From assembly GCA_002483445.1 (NCBI GenBank), contig DLHY01000030.1, forward strand, positions 62,001 through 126,000: a stretch of 64,000 nt of DNA, read 5' to 3'. This DNA comes from Blastocatellia bacterium UBA7656 (GTDB lineage Bacteria > Acidobacteriota > Blastocatellia > UBA7656). Below the pieces are notes generated by a model that saw nothing but the letters and a program-made list of their open reading frames with translations, was not told where the DNA came from and made no database searches. A program made the translations under genes and the position numbers. Of this stretch, positions 9,077 to 17,956 are shown one piece after another; position 1 is the first letter of the stretch, and every line of letters starts with the position of its first letter.

Positions 9077-10765
9077 TTATTCTCGGTAAGCCATTATCGC
9101 CTCCATCGCCGGATCGCGATTGGCTTTGAACCATTCAAACGACGGCGGCGCGTAAATCTGCGGCGCTATCCACACCCGATAATCCATCGCAACGGAGTTC
9201 TGCCAGTAAAGATCGGAAATGCTCCCCGTCATCTTGCTGTAAGGGAGATTGACAGGAATAGTCTCGCCGACGAAGTTCGGACTCGACCCTGTAGGCTCTC
9301 CGGCAAATATCGCGTTGGTGTACCTTTCAAATTGCGCAGCCCCGCACATCGCAGCCGAAAAGGTGTTTCTTCCGACGATGACAAAGAGCTTCCCTCGCTG
9401 GTTGATCTTCTCGCATCGAATCAGCGAATAGAGTATAGGCTTGACGAGGAAATTGTTTCCGCCCCCGTTCCACCGCATATCGATGACGAGTCGCTCGACC
9501 GGATTCTCATCGATGAACTTGAACAGCCGCTCGCAAAATTTTTCAATCGGCTCTTTCACGTCGCTTCGCACTGCGTTGTACTGGAAGAAAACTGTCTTCG
9601 ACTCGGCGAGATACTCGAACCAGTAAGGCGTGTTTCTGTTCTTGAGATAAAGCGGATCAGGCTTGGGCGCATCCTTGCGAGCCGTGACCCACGAATCATT
9701 CGCCATGCCTGCTTCAACAGGCAGCGACACCTGCCTGACCTGTCCCGCCGCGTCTTTTATCGTCAAAGGCAAAACGTCGCTCGTTGGAATCAGCCCCAGC
9801 CCGTTGAGGATTTGCGGATAGGCCATAAGCGCAGGCGCTATGAGTTTGATCCAGATCGCGTTGTCGCGGCTTATGATCTGCTCCAACGATTCGATGACCC
9901 GCTCGACTGTTTGCTCGCCGAATCGAAGCACCTGCGCGCCGACAAGGTTTGCATATTTCGGATCAGCCGCCGTCACATACAGCCCTTCGGTGAAGAGATA
10001 AAACTGAACGAGCGCGCCCTTGCGACCCTCGCCCCGCGCATAAGTCGGAAGTATTCGCGTATGACCATCGCCCGCCATCCGCATCAGTTTCATAAAACTC
10101 ACTTCGATCTGACGGTCGGTGAGTCGCGGAATATCATTGTTGAGCTTTGCGACATAAGCCTCGAAATCCTGCTTAGGGATTTTCGCAAACAGATCGTAAT
10201 GAATGCGTTTGAGTTCGCGCGCAAGCAGCCACAGGTCATATCGCCAGCCTTCGTCGCGAGTCATCTTGCTTGTATCGACGATGGCGGCGAGTCGTTTGAA
10301 TCGCTCGTCTTCGCGCAGAGAGGCGAAATCCTGTTCATTTTGCAGGCCCGCCAAATTCCGCAATCCCATATCGAGCGAACGCTCAAGCCATCGGAGAGCC
10401 GTCTCTTTTTCTCCAATCAGCGCATAGCATCGGGCGATGGCATAAGCCGCATTGAACGGATATTGGAATCCAAGCTCGATCATCTTTTCATAAGCCTCGA
10501 CAGCCTTGCGATAATCTTTGGCGCGAAGCCGCGCTTGAGCAAGCTGGTTCCAGTTATTGCCCAGATGCGGGTTCATATCCGTCGCCCGCTCCCACAACGC
10601 AGCGGCTTCGGCCCACTGCTGAGCAAGCATTTTCGCTTCGGCCTGACGAACTGTTTCCTGATAAGCAGGGAAACCTTTTTCCTGAGCGCGCGCAACATTG
10701 AAGAGAGAGAAAAGCGGAATGAGAAGTGATGCAATAAGCGGTGTCACGATTCGAAATCGAATCAT
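9077..10765 (-). CDS. Secreted TPR + S41-like peptidase, paralogue 2
   Basis: Another 562-aa protein with the same layout: signal peptide (LLIPLFSLFNVARAQ region), TPR units, and an S41-like domain with LVIDMRWNGGGNNF and VGRNTFSAAM. It differs from paralogue 1 throughout, including many silent changes, except near the 3' end, where 131 nt are identical (9087-9217 versus 7370-7500). The two genes are probably co-transcribed from upstream of 10765. The family is usually periplasmic or secreted; the substrate is unknown. Confidence 0.8.
   Translation of the reverse strand: MIRFRIVTPLIASLLIPLFSLFNVARAQEKGFPAYQETVRQAEAKMLAQQWAEAAALWERATDMNPHLGNNWNQLAQARLRAKDYRKAVEAYEKMIELGFQYPFNAAYAIARCYALIGEKETALRWLERSLDMGLRNLAGLQNEQDFASLREDERFKRLAAIVDTSKMTRDEGWRYDLWLLARELKRIHYDLFAKIPKQDFEAYVAKLNNDIPRLTDRQIEVSFMKLMRMAGDGHTRILPTYARGEGRKGALVQFYLFTEGLYVTAADPKYANLVGAQVLRFGEQTVERVIESLEQIISRDNAIWIKLIAPALMAYPQILNGLGLIPTSDVLPLTIKDAAGQVRQVSLPVEAGMANDSWVTARKDAPKPDPLYLKNRNTPYWFEYLAESKTVFFQYNAVRSDVKEPIEKFCERLFKFIDENPVERLVIDMRWNGGGNNFLVKPILYSLIRCEKINQRGKLFVIVGRNTFSAAMCGAAQFERYTNAIFAGEPTGSSPNFVGETIPVNLPYSKMTGSISDLYWQNSVAMDYRVWIAPQIYAPPSFEWFKANRDPAMEAIMAYRE
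9087..9217. repeat. 131-bp identical tract shared by the two S41 paralogues (copy 2)
   Basis: Partner of 7370-7500. Identity ends abruptly on both sides: the next codons upstream differ (for example TKMKG versus TKMTG type changes), and the sequences after the stop codons are unrelated. Confidence 0.8.
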
Positions 10766-10852
10766 TCAGATCGCCCCCCTTCTAACATGCCGGATCGAGT
10801 TCATCCGCTCATACGAGATTTCAGCGACGAGTGTTTTGAGCAATCGCTGAAT

Positions 10853-10956
10853 AAGGCAAAAGTAAAAAGGCAAAAGAGGAAACCCGCGCAACGGGTGATT
10901 CTCTCCGATTGCGACGGCCTTCCTACTTTTGCCTTTTGCCTTTTTACTTTTACCTT
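10853..10956. repeat. Heptamer-type inverted repeat (AAGGCAAAAG motif)
   Basis: A 24-nt arm at 10853-10876 (AAGGCAAAAG, then TAAAAAGGCAAAAG) pairs with 10933-10956 with one mismatch across a 56-nt loop. The right arm contains the TAA stop (10950-10952) of the minus-strand DUF4097 gene. It may act as a terminator for that gene. It belongs to the class of short-period intergenic repeats found across this window. Confidence 0.75.
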
Positions 10957-11747
10957 GCTTCTGACGCTCCTGCGCGAGAGAGGCGAACGCGCCCGTTCAC
11001 GCCGTCGACCGTGATTCGCGTCCCGCCCGATCCTATGCGGGCGCGGAAGTTCTGGCGCGAGAGTTTGCCCAGCACCGTGACGTTGGGCATGTCCGCATAG
11101 ACCGAGCCGTTGCATCCGGTCACATCGAGGTCGGCGTTGACATCCTCGGTGAATTTCAATTCGACTCCGCCGTTGATGCCGCTCACATCGATGCCGCGCT
11201 CTCCGAGACGAGCTATGGTGACTGTCACGCGGCCATTGATTCCCGAAATGCTGGCGTGGCCTGCGGCCTGCGCGACCTCGACACTGCCGTTGATGCCATT
11301 GATGCGGAGCGACCCGTCGATCTCTCCTGAGCGGACTCTGCCGTTTATGCCGGAGGCGACGAATTCAACCTGTCGCGGGATGCGAAGAGTGACTTTCTGG
11401 CGCACCTCGCGATTGCGGCCTCGCCAGCCGTCGCGGTCTTTCTCGCCGCGAATGACGAGGCTCGTGGGAGTGTGATCGACGATGATCTTCTGAAATTCGA
11501 GGTCTTCGCGATTGCGCGCCGAGCGGACTATATCGACCTGAGCGGTGCTGACGTTGGCCGTCTCGATTTCGACTCCGCCGTTGATGCCGCGCAGTTCGAC
11601 ACGCGCGCCCGGTGACATTTGATAAGTCTGATGAAACTCATCTTTTTCGGGAAGGTCATCTTCCCACCTGCCGCGCTGCGCCGATGCGGGAAGCGAAACG
11701 GCGAAAGCAACCATCAGTGTGAGCGATAGCAAGAAAAGTTTTTTCAT
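10950..11747 (-). CDS. DUF4097-family secreted beta-helix protein, copy 1
   Basis: A 265-aa protein with a clear signal peptide (MKKLFLLSLTLMVAFAVSL, then PASAQ) followed by repeated strands such as VEIETANVSTAQVDI, GINGRVRSGEIDGSLRINGI and GINGSVEVAQ. The repeating GING turns fit the right-handed helix/adhesin-like DUF4097 fold. It is the last gene of a sigma factor / anti-sigma / DUF4097 / DUF4097 operon, so it is probably expressed under that ECF sigma factor. A similar DUF4097 protein is encoded directly upstream. Function is unknown. Confidence 0.82.
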   Translation of the reverse strand: MKKLFLLSLTLMVAFAVSLPASAQRGRWEDDLPEKDEFHQTYQMSPGARVELRGINGGVEIETANVSTAQVDIVRSARNREDLEFQKIIVDHTPTSLVIRGEKDRDGWRGRNREVRQKVTLRIPRQVEFVASGINGRVRSGEIDGSLRINGINGSVEVAQAAGHASISGINGRVTVTIARLGERGIDVSGINGGVELKFTEDVNADLDVTGCNGSVYADMPNVTVLGKLSRQNFRARIGSGGTRITVDGVNGRVRLSRAGASEAR

Positions 11748-11767
11748 GGTTTCTCGTCTCCAATTTT

Positions 11768-11852
11768 GTCTTATGTCTTATGTCCTTTGTTTATAGTTGA
11801 TTGCAAATGACAAAGGACGAAGGACAAGGGACAAAGAACTAAGGACAATTTT
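11768..11852. repeat. Heptamer array filling the spacer between two DUF4097 genes
   Basis: The left part repeats GTCTTAT-GTCTTAT-GTCCTTT (11768-11788). From 11804 seven consecutive heptamers follow: CAAATGA, CAAAGGA, CGAAGGA, CAAGGGA, CAAAGAA, CTAAGGA, CAATTTT. The two parts are loosely complementary. The last codons and stop (TAG, 11839-11841) of the upstream minus-strand gene lie inside the array. Confidence 0.8.
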
Positions 11853-12855
11853 TAACAGCCGCGCCTTTTATGATTCGCGCCGCGCCGCTGAATGAATCCA
11901 AAGTGATCTGAGCCTGCCCGTCGCCGTAGCGACCAATCACGCGACGATTGACAGGCCCCTGAAGAGGCGAATCGAGTTTCAACGGAAAAGCTGTTTCGAT
12001 CTCTCCGCTGTAGGTCGAAAGCGTGGCAGTAAACCCCGGCGCGTCGGACTGAACCGTCATCGTCACTTCGCCTGAAAGCGACTTCAATCGATATCGGCCA
12101 GAGGCGCGAATCGGCCCGCGAAAAATCACATCGCCGCTCGTTGTGTTCGCGTCAACGTCGCCGCCGATTCCGGTCAGCGTCACTGTTCCGCTCACGGCTG
12201 TCGCATCGATGCGGTCTTTCGCGCAATCTATCCGAATGTCTCCCGATGTTGAGTTGAGCGTGACCGTGCCGTCGATGTTCTGCACTGTGATGTCGCCGCT
12301 GAAGCAGGAGATATCGACCGCGCCGCTCGCGCCGATGACCTGAATATCTCCGCTGAAATTCTTTCCGACGAAGTTCCCCTTCACATCGCGGGCGATGATA
12401 GCGCCTGTGCGCGACCCGACTTTGAGCGAGCCAGTGCGAGAGGCCATCACGTCTCCGTTGCTGCTCGTGATCGAGGCCGCGCCCTCGATGTCGCTCACAT
12501 CGACATCGCCGCGATGAATTTCTATTGATTCGATTTCAGCGTAGCGCGGAACGAAGACCTTGAGGCTGACCTCTGCGCCATACCTGCGCTCCGGCGAGAG
12601 CGAAACTCGCGCGCGACGCGCATCGCCTGTTATTTGAACCCTGACTTGTGATGATTCATCATCGGAGGCCGAAGCTTCTATCGTGTCGCGATCCCATCCC
12701 TTTACGGTTATCTGTCCGGCGCTGTTGACTATCGAAACCCTGCCTCCGCGCTCAAGCTTGAAGCTCTGTGTTTGCGCCGCCCCGGTTTGAGCCGCTATCA
12801 AGGGCGCGGCTGCAAGCGCGAGCGTTAAAATAAATTTTGAAAATATGTTCTTCAT
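11839..12855 (-). CDS. DUF4097-family secreted beta-helix protein, copy 2
   Basis: A 338-aa protein with a signal peptide (ILTLALAAAPLIAAQTGAAQ region) and a repetitive beta-rich body in which short units such as SGDIQVIGASGAVDI, SGDITVQNIDGTVTL and SGDVIFRGPI recur every ~20 residues, as in DUF4097 proteins. The start codon is the last of several ATGs generated by a heptamer array (12856-12884) and has no Shine-Dalgarno sequence. Its C-terminal NCP and stop codon are encoded inside another array. It lies between the anti-sigma gene and the second DUF4097 gene. Confidence 0.82.
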   Translation of the reverse strand: MKNIFSKFILTLALAAAPLIAAQTGAAQTQSFKLERGGRVSIVNSAGQITVKGWDRDTIEASASDDESSQVRVQITGDARRARVSLSPERRYGAEVSLKVFVPRYAEIESIEIHRGDVDVSDIEGAASITSSNGDVMASRTGSLKVGSRTGAIIARDVKGNFVGKNFSGDIQVIGASGAVDISCFSGDITVQNIDGTVTLNSTSGDIRIDCAKDRIDATAVSGTVTLTGIGGDVDANTTSGDVIFRGPIRASGRYRLKSLSGEVTMTVQSDAPGFTATLSTYSGEIETAFPLKLDSPLQGPVNRRVIGRYGDGQAQITLDSFSGAARIIKGAAVKNCP

Positions 12856-12943
12856 TTGTCATTTGTCATTATGTCATTATGTCCGCCGCTGACCATTCAT
12901 CGCCTTTGCAAAAACAAAGGACAACGAACGACGGACAACTGAC
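12856..12943. repeat. Heptamer arrays between anti-sigma and DUF4097 genes
   Basis: Left part 12856-12884 consists of TTGTCAT / TATGTCAT-like units; right part 12915-12943 of CAAAGGA, CAACGAA and CGGACAA-like units in the complementary sense. On the minus strand the left part reads as repeated ATGACAA units running into the DUF4097 start codon. The arrays fill nearly the whole spacer between the two genes. Confidence 0.75.
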
Positions 12944-12947
12944 AAAA

Positions 12948-13760
12948 TCAATCATTGGCCATCTCTCTCAGCACATCGACCTTCTTTGCGTAAGCGGCAA
13001 GCATATACTGCAACGCAATCGGATCATTCGGACTCTGGCGCACTGCTCGGCGAGTATCTTCGATGGTGCGATCAATGGCCGCAAGCGCGCTGTCGAATTG
13101 CGCAAGCACCGCCGGATCGAGTTCCGTGCGTCGTTGATTGACTTCTTTCGACAGCAAAGCGATTGCCGCAACATACTTCTGCTCGGCCTCGCGCACAAGC
13201 TGTTCAGGCGTGGGCTTCTTCGCAGTTTCTTTGCGTGCAACTCTGTTTGGCGGAACAGGCATCGGCTCGCTCTTCTCCGGCGCGGGTGGAGCGACATCAT
13301 CCGGTTTCTGGTTGTCTGTTCCGCCCTGCGTGTTTGAATTCGATGACGGATTGTTCCGAGCCGTTTGATCTCCGGTGGATACGCCACCCGGCTGATTTCG
13401 CGAATTCAAGTAACTCATCACCCCAACCGTAGCCCCGACCGCTATCACGACGAGCGCGGCTGTCGCAACGAGGCTGAGCCTCGGAGCGGAGAAGAAGCCT
13501 GTGAGCCACTGGCGAACGCTTCCCGTCTGATCTGCTCTTTCTTCTCTGATCCTCGCCTGCACTCCTGCCCAGAGCGCGGGCGTGACATCAACCTCGCGCT
13601 CATAGCTCGTGTAAAGCTCCTGCTCTCGGCCAAGCCTGTCATACTCCAGAGCGCACGCGCCGCAGGCCGCGATGTGAGCGGCGACGAGCCGAGAGTTTTT
13701 CTCGTCCATCTCGCCGTCGAAATATTCTTCTATCATCGAAAGAAACTCTTCACACTTCAT
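12948..13760 (-). CDS. Anti-sigma factor with zinc-finger (ZAS/HC2) domain
   Basis: A 270-aa membrane protein. The N-terminus holds the anti-sigma zinc motif His29-x3-Cys33-x2-Cys36. A membrane helix follows at about residues 94-116 (LSLVATAALVVIAVGATVGV). The outer part is Asn/Thr/Pro-rich and ends in a helical C-terminal region. The start overlaps the end of the sigma-factor gene by 11 bp, so the two are translationally coupled. By family it binds and inhibits the co-encoded ECF sigma factor; the signal that releases it is unknown. Confidence 0.88.
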   Translation of the reverse strand: MKCEEFLSMIEEYFDGEMDEKNSRLVAAHIAACGACALEYDRLGREQELYTSYEREVDVTPALWAGVQARIREERADQTGSVRQWLTGFFSAPRLSLVATAALVVIAVGATVGVMSYLNSRNQPGGVSTGDQTARNNPSSNSNTQGGTDNQKPDDVAPPAPEKSEPMPVPPNRVARKETAKKPTPEQLVREAEQKYVAAIALLSKEVNQRRTELDPAVLAQFDSALAAIDRTIEDTRRAVRQSPNDPIALQYMLAAYAKKVDVLREMAND

Positions 13761-14313
13761 AGCCCACCCCCAGGTAAGGCTCTATGCGTCGGCGCATCTC
13801 TGCGCGGGCGCGATGCAAATCCGTCTTCAGCTTGGGGACAGAAAAGCCGGTTATATCGGCTATCTCTTCGTAGCTCCGCTGCTGAAAAATTTTCAACGTG
13901 AATACCATCCGCTTGTCTTCATCCAAAGCCGAGAGCGCCGCCTGAATCACCAGGCTCAATTCCTTGTTGAGCAATCTGTCGTCAGGCGTAAGCTCGTTGT
14001 CGGCTATCATGGCAACCCTGTCGTCGTCGATTTCAACCCGATGGTTTTCACGCATACGGGAGCGCAGAGATTCGCGAGCCACGTTTTTCGCGATCCCGAA
14101 GAGCCACGTCGAAAGCTTCGCGTCATCGCGAAGCAACTTGAGCGAACGGTAAGCCCGCACGAAAGTCTCCTGCGTCAACTCTTCGGCCAGTTCCCGCTGG
14201 CCTACCATATCATAGATGAAACTGATTATGGGCCGCGAATAGCGATCAAAAATCATGCGAAAGGCTTCATCGTCGCCGCCTCGGGCGCGCTCTATGATGC
14301 GGGAATTGTTCAT
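13750..14313 (-). CDS. ECF-type RNA polymerase sigma factor
   Basis: I read this from the ATG at 14311-14313, preceded by GAGG with 5-nt spacing, giving 187 aa, the usual ECF length; longer in-frame starts up to 14460 exist. Region 2 is FDRYSRPIISFIYDMVGQRELAEELTQETF-like, with the ELTQETFVRAYRSL stretch; region 4 is EEIADITGFSVPKLKTDLHRARAEMRRR near the C-terminus. It heads an operon with its anti-sigma factor and two DUF4097 genes and is divergent from an ABC transporter operon. Confidence 0.88.
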   Translation of the reverse strand: MNNSRIIERARGGDDEAFRMIFDRYSRPIISFIYDMVGQRELAEELTQETFVRAYRSLKLLRDDAKLSTWLFGIAKNVARESLRSRMRENHRVEIDDDRVAMIADNELTPDDRLLNKELSLVIQAALSALDEDKRMVFTLKIFQQRSYEEIADITGFSVPKLKTDLHRARAEMRRRIEPYLGVGYEV

Positions 14314-14504
14314 CAAAGCCTCAGCGCGTCCGCTCGACTGACTTCGCAGGCTTATTGCCTCTGCCATTTGCTCCATCCTCAGTTCCGCGAGTAAGTGACG
14401 GGCGCACAGAAAAAGTTGCAAAACAGATGATTTTTTTTCAACCCGACTGCCATACGCCATGTTCCAGCGGCGCGTTTCAATAACCTGCTTTCCTGCCGAC
14501 AGAT

Positions 14505-14524
14505 GATGCTAAAAAATCAGCATC
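14505..14524. promoter_or_regulatory. Small dyad in divergent promoter region
   Basis: GATGCT at 14505-14510 and AGCATC at 14519-14524 form a perfect 6-bp dyad with an A-rich centre, in the spacer between the divergent sigma-factor and ABC transporter genes. It could be an operator; no regulator can be assigned. Confidence 0.3.
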
Positions 14525-14671
14525 TCATGAATTTTCAGCACCCCATCAACACACTGCGCCGTATTTACAGTGCGAAGGCGGCTCAAAAAAATGGAACGTA
14601 TCGCCATTCGTGAGTGTACATGTTCTCAACAGCGGCTTGTTGCTACGGTCCGATCCGGGGAGAAGGAAAAG

Positions 14672-15370
14672 ATGAGCGTCAATAATTCCCTCATACGCCT
14701 CGAAGGCGTAAAGAAGATTTTTTACACTGACGAAATTGAGACTCACGCTCTTTCAGGAGTCCACGTCGAGATTGGTAAAGGAGAGTTCGTCTCGATAGCC
14801 GGACCTTCAGGCTGCGGCAAATCCACGCTGCTCGCTATACTCGGTCTGCTCGACACTCCGACGGCGGGCGATTACCTGCTCGGCGGCAAAACTGTCTCCG
14901 ATCTCAAACCTGCGGAGAGAGCGAGAATAAGAAATCGCGAAATAGGTTTCATCTTTCAGAGCTTCAATCTCATAGGAGACCTCAACGTGTTCGAGAACGT
15001 CGAGTTGCCTCTGACCTATCGCGGGATGAAGGCATCGGAGAGAAGAGAGCGCGTCGAGGAAGCTCTGGAGAAAGTCGGCATGGCTCATCGCGCTCGTCAT
15101 CTGCCCTCTCAGTTATCAGGCGGTCAGCAGCAACGCGTCGCCGTAGCTCGCGCCGTGGCGGGCGACCCTTTGATACTGCTCGCTGACGAGCCAACAGGAA
15201 ATCTCGATTCGGCAAACGGCGAAGCGGTCATTCAACTGCTCTCGGAGCTTCACACGCAGGGCGCGACTATTTGTATGGTGACTCACGACGGGCGTTACGC
15301 TCGCTTTGCAGAGAGAACCATTCACCTCTTCGACGGTCGAGTAGTCGAAGAGAAAGCGAAGGTGGCCTGA
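14672..15370 (+). CDS. ABC transporter ATP-binding protein (MacB/LolD type)
   Basis: The 232-aa ATPase is read from the ATG at 14672 (GGAGAAGG upstream); an upstream frame extension lacks family residues. Walker A GPSGCGKS is at 44-51, Q-loop Gln96, signature LSGGQ at 148-152, Walker B with Asp172-Glu173, and the H-loop His205. The closest type is the LolD/MacB/FtsE group that powers type VII ABC permeases. Its stop overlaps the start of the downstream permease (TGATG), so the two form one transporter. Confidence 0.92.
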   Translation: MSVNNSLIRLEGVKKIFYTDEIETHALSGVHVEIGKGEFVSIAGPSGCGKSTLLAILGLLDTPTAGDYLLGGKTVSDLKPAERARIRNREIGFIFQSFNLIGDLNVFENVELPLTYRGMKASERRERVEEALEKVGMAHRARHLPSQLSGGQQQRVAVARAVAGDPLILLADEPTGNLDSANGEAVIQLLSELHTQGATICMVTHDGRYARFAERTIHLFDGRVVEEKAKVA

Positions 15371-17808
15371 TGGAAAATATACTCAAAGACATTCGCTACG
15401 CAGTGAGAATGCTTGCCCGCAATCCGGGCTTTTCGCTGATCGCCGTTCTCGCGCTGGCTCTCGGAATAGGCGCGAACTCGGCGATCTTCAGCGTCGTCAA
15501 CGCGGTTCTTCTCAATCCGCTTCCTTACCGCGAGCCTGATCGATTGGCGATGATCTATCACAAATACCCTGACATCAATCTTATGGACGCCTCGCTCTCG
15601 CCGCCGAGTTATGTCGAGTATCGCGATATGACTGCTTCGTTCGAGCGGGTGGCGGTCGGGGCTGGCTGGGGCGTAAATCTTACGGGCGCGGGCGAGCCTG
15701 AGCGACTTCAGGGCGCGAGGCTTTCGGCCAGCTTTCTTTCGACGCTCGGTGTCGAGCCTGCGCTTGGCCGCAATTTCATTCCTGAAGAAGAACAACCCGG
15801 AAAGAACAACGTCGTGATTCTCAGTCACGGACTCTGGCAGCGACAGTTCGGCGGCGATCAAGGCATCCTCGGAAAAACGATCACGCTTGATGGAAACGGC
15901 TACGAGGTTGTCGGAGTGATGCCGCCGGGATTTTCGTTTTTTCGGGAAGTCGATATATGGTCGCCCGTGGCGTTCACGCCCGAACAGTTGGCCGCCGACA
16001 ATCACGGCAACGAAAATCTGCTCGGCATCGCCCGTCTCAAACAGGGCGTGAGCCTCGCTCAGGCGCAATCGGAGATGGACTCGCTCGCTGATCAACTCCG
16101 CCAGCAGTTTTACCGCAACACCAACTGGGGCATCTCGCTCGTCGGGATGCGGGAACAGTTGGTCGGCGACATTCAGCCCGCGCTGTTGATACTGCTTGCG
16201 GCGGTCGGTTGCGTGTTGCTGATAGCCTGCGCGAACGTGGCGAATCTTCTGCTGGCCCGTGCTGCAAGTCGACAAAAAGAGATATCGATTCGCGCCGCGC
16301 TCGGAGCCACTCGGTTGAGGGTGATCAGGCAATTGCTTACGGAAAGCCTTCTGCTCGCTGCTCTTGGCGGAGTGATCGGGCTTGCGCTGGCTTATGGCGG
16401 AGTCAAACTTTTGATCGCAGGCATTCCGCCCGATATAGCTCAGTTCATCCCCGGATGGAAAAGCATCGGCATCGATTCGCGAGTGCTTCTGTTCACGCTC
16501 GCCGCTTCGATGCTCACAGGAATTATTTTCGGCGTTATACCCGCCATTAAAACTTCGAAGGCCGATCTCAACGAGACGCTCAAGGAAGGCGGAAGGGGCG
16601 CGGCTTCAGGGTCGCGCAGCCACGCGCTTCTCAACCTGTTCGTCGTCGCGGAAGTCGCAATATCTCTTGTGCTGCTCATCGGAGCGGGGCTGCTCGTGAG
16701 AAGCTTCATCAATCTTCAGGAAGTCAAACCGGGCTTCAACCCGCAGGGCGTTTTGACCATGCAGATGTCGCTTCCGCAATCAAAATATCGCGAGCGATTT
16801 CAGCAGGCGGCTTTCTTCGACGAGGCGCTCAGGAAAATCTCATCCCTTCCGGGAGTTCAATCAGCCGGAGTCGTCGATAACGTCCCGATGGGCGGCAACA
16901 ATTCTCAGGCATCGTTCATGATAGAGGGCTTGGAGATCGCGCCCGGTCAGTCTTCCCCGCATGGCGACCGCCATCTCGCCAGCCCCGATTACTTCAAAGC
17001 GATTGGAATATCTTTGATACGCGGGCGATTTTTTAGCCATCAGGATACGGCTGATTCCCTGCCCGTGGCGATCATCGATGAAACTCTGGCCGAGCGTTAC
17101 TGGCCGGGTGAAGACCCTATAGGCAAACGGATGGGCGCTTTCTTCGACCGTGTTGATGGAAAGGTTCGTATACGCGAGATCGTCGGCGTGGTGAGCCACG
17201 TCAAGCAGTACGGGCTTGATGGAACATCGCGCGTGCAATACTACTTCCCCGTAGCCCAGCGACCGCAGTCGGCGATGTTTCTGGTCGTGAGAACTTCTTC
17301 GGAGCCATCGAGCATGGTCGCTTCAGTGAGAAGCGCGATTCAATCCATAGATTCGGATCAACCCATCTTCAGCGTGAAGACCATGGAAGCAATCGTTTCG
17401 GGATCGATGGCGCAGAAGCGATTTGCCACCTTTCTGCTCGGCATCTTCGCCATCGTCGCGATGTTGCTGGCCAGCATCGGAATCTACGGCGTGATGAGTT
17501 ACTCAGTCAGTCAGCGCACGCACGAGATAGGCATCCGCATGGCTTTGGGCGCAAGCGCGCAGGATGTGCTTCGCCTCATTGTCGGGCGTGGAATGCTTCT
17601 GGCTGTGACAGGCGTCGTATTGGGGCTTGTCGCTGCTTTCTGGGCAACCAGCGTAATGTCGAGTCTGCTCTTCGGGGTGACGGCGACCGACGTGACAACA
17701 TTCATAGCTATCCCGATGGCGCTTGCAGCAGTCGCGTCAGTGGCAAGCTATCTGCCCGCCCGCCGCGCAACTCGTGTCGACCCGATGGCGGCGCTCAGAT
17801 GCGAATGA
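15370..17808 (+). CDS. ADOP-type duplicated MacB-like ABC permease
   Basis: An 812-aa permease read from the ATG at 15370, overlapping the ATPase stop by one base. It opens with MENILKDIRYAVRMLARNPG, the hallmark start of acidobacterial duplicated orphan permeases (ADOP). The layout is an N-terminal helix, a MacB periplasmic core domain, FtsX-like membrane segments around residues 275-430, then a second periplasmic core and FtsX domain ending ATRVDPMAALR. In the MacB family such proteins transmit mechanical force to the periplasm rather than pass substrate through the membrane. Substrate unknown. Confidence 0.9.
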   Translation: MENILKDIRYAVRMLARNPGFSLIAVLALALGIGANSAIFSVVNAVLLNPLPYREPDRLAMIYHKYPDINLMDASLSPPSYVEYRDMTASFERVAVGAGWGVNLTGAGEPERLQGARLSASFLSTLGVEPALGRNFIPEEEQPGKNNVVILSHGLWQRQFGGDQGILGKTITLDGNGYEVVGVMPPGFSFFREVDIWSPVAFTPEQLAADNHGNENLLGIARLKQGVSLAQAQSEMDSLADQLRQQFYRNTNWGISLVGMREQLVGDIQPALLILLAAVGCVLLIACANVANLLLARAASRQKEISIRAALGATRLRVIRQLLTESLLLAALGGVIGLALAYGGVKLLIAGIPPDIAQFIPGWKSIGIDSRVLLFTLAASMLTGIIFGVIPAIKTSKADLNETLKEGGRGAASGSRSHALLNLFVVAEVAISLVLLIGAGLLVRSFINLQEVKPGFNPQGVLTMQMSLPQSKYRERFQQAAFFDEALRKISSLPGVQSAGVVDNVPMGGNNSQASFMIEGLEIAPGQSSPHGDRHLASPDYFKAIGISLIRGRFFSHQDTADSLPVAIIDETLAERYWPGEDPIGKRMGAFFDRVDGKVRIREIVGVVSHVKQYGLDGTSRVQYYFPVAQRPQSAMFLVVRTSSEPSSMVASVRSAIQSIDSDQPIFSVKTMEAIVSGSMAQKRFATFLLGIFAIVAMLLASIGIYGVMSYSVSQRTHEIGIRMALGASAQDVLRLIVGRGMLLAVTGVVLGLVAAFWATSVMSSLLFGVTATDVTTFIAIPMALAAVASVASYLPARRATRVDPMAALRCE

Positions 17809-17819
17809 TGGGGACGGAA

Positions 17820-17907
17820 GAATGGGAGAATGGGGGAATGGGAGAATGGGAGAGTAGGAGCGATGAGTCTTCATCCCCCACACTCCCACTCTCCCATTCA
17901 TCTCCCC
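17820..17907. repeat. Octamer array, inverted (GAATGGGA / CTCCCATT)
   Basis: Downstream of the permease gene, units GAATGGGA, GAATGGGG, GAATGGGA, GAATGGGA, GAGTAGGA run from 17820, and CACTCCCACTCTCCCATTC with CTCCCC follows at 17881-17907 in the opposite sense. The arms can fold. The period is eight rather than seven. It may serve as a terminator for the ABC operon. Confidence 0.7.
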
Positions 17908-17956
17908 GCCCTCTTCCTTGTCAGTCCTCGCTTCCGTCGTTATGCTATAGCCCTTT

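Noticed and set aside
9332..10729. 465-aa plus-strand ORF opposite the second S41 paralogue
   Set aside because: It mirrors the codon structure of the real minus-strand gene, has no family motif, and a similar shadow occurs opposite the first paralogue.
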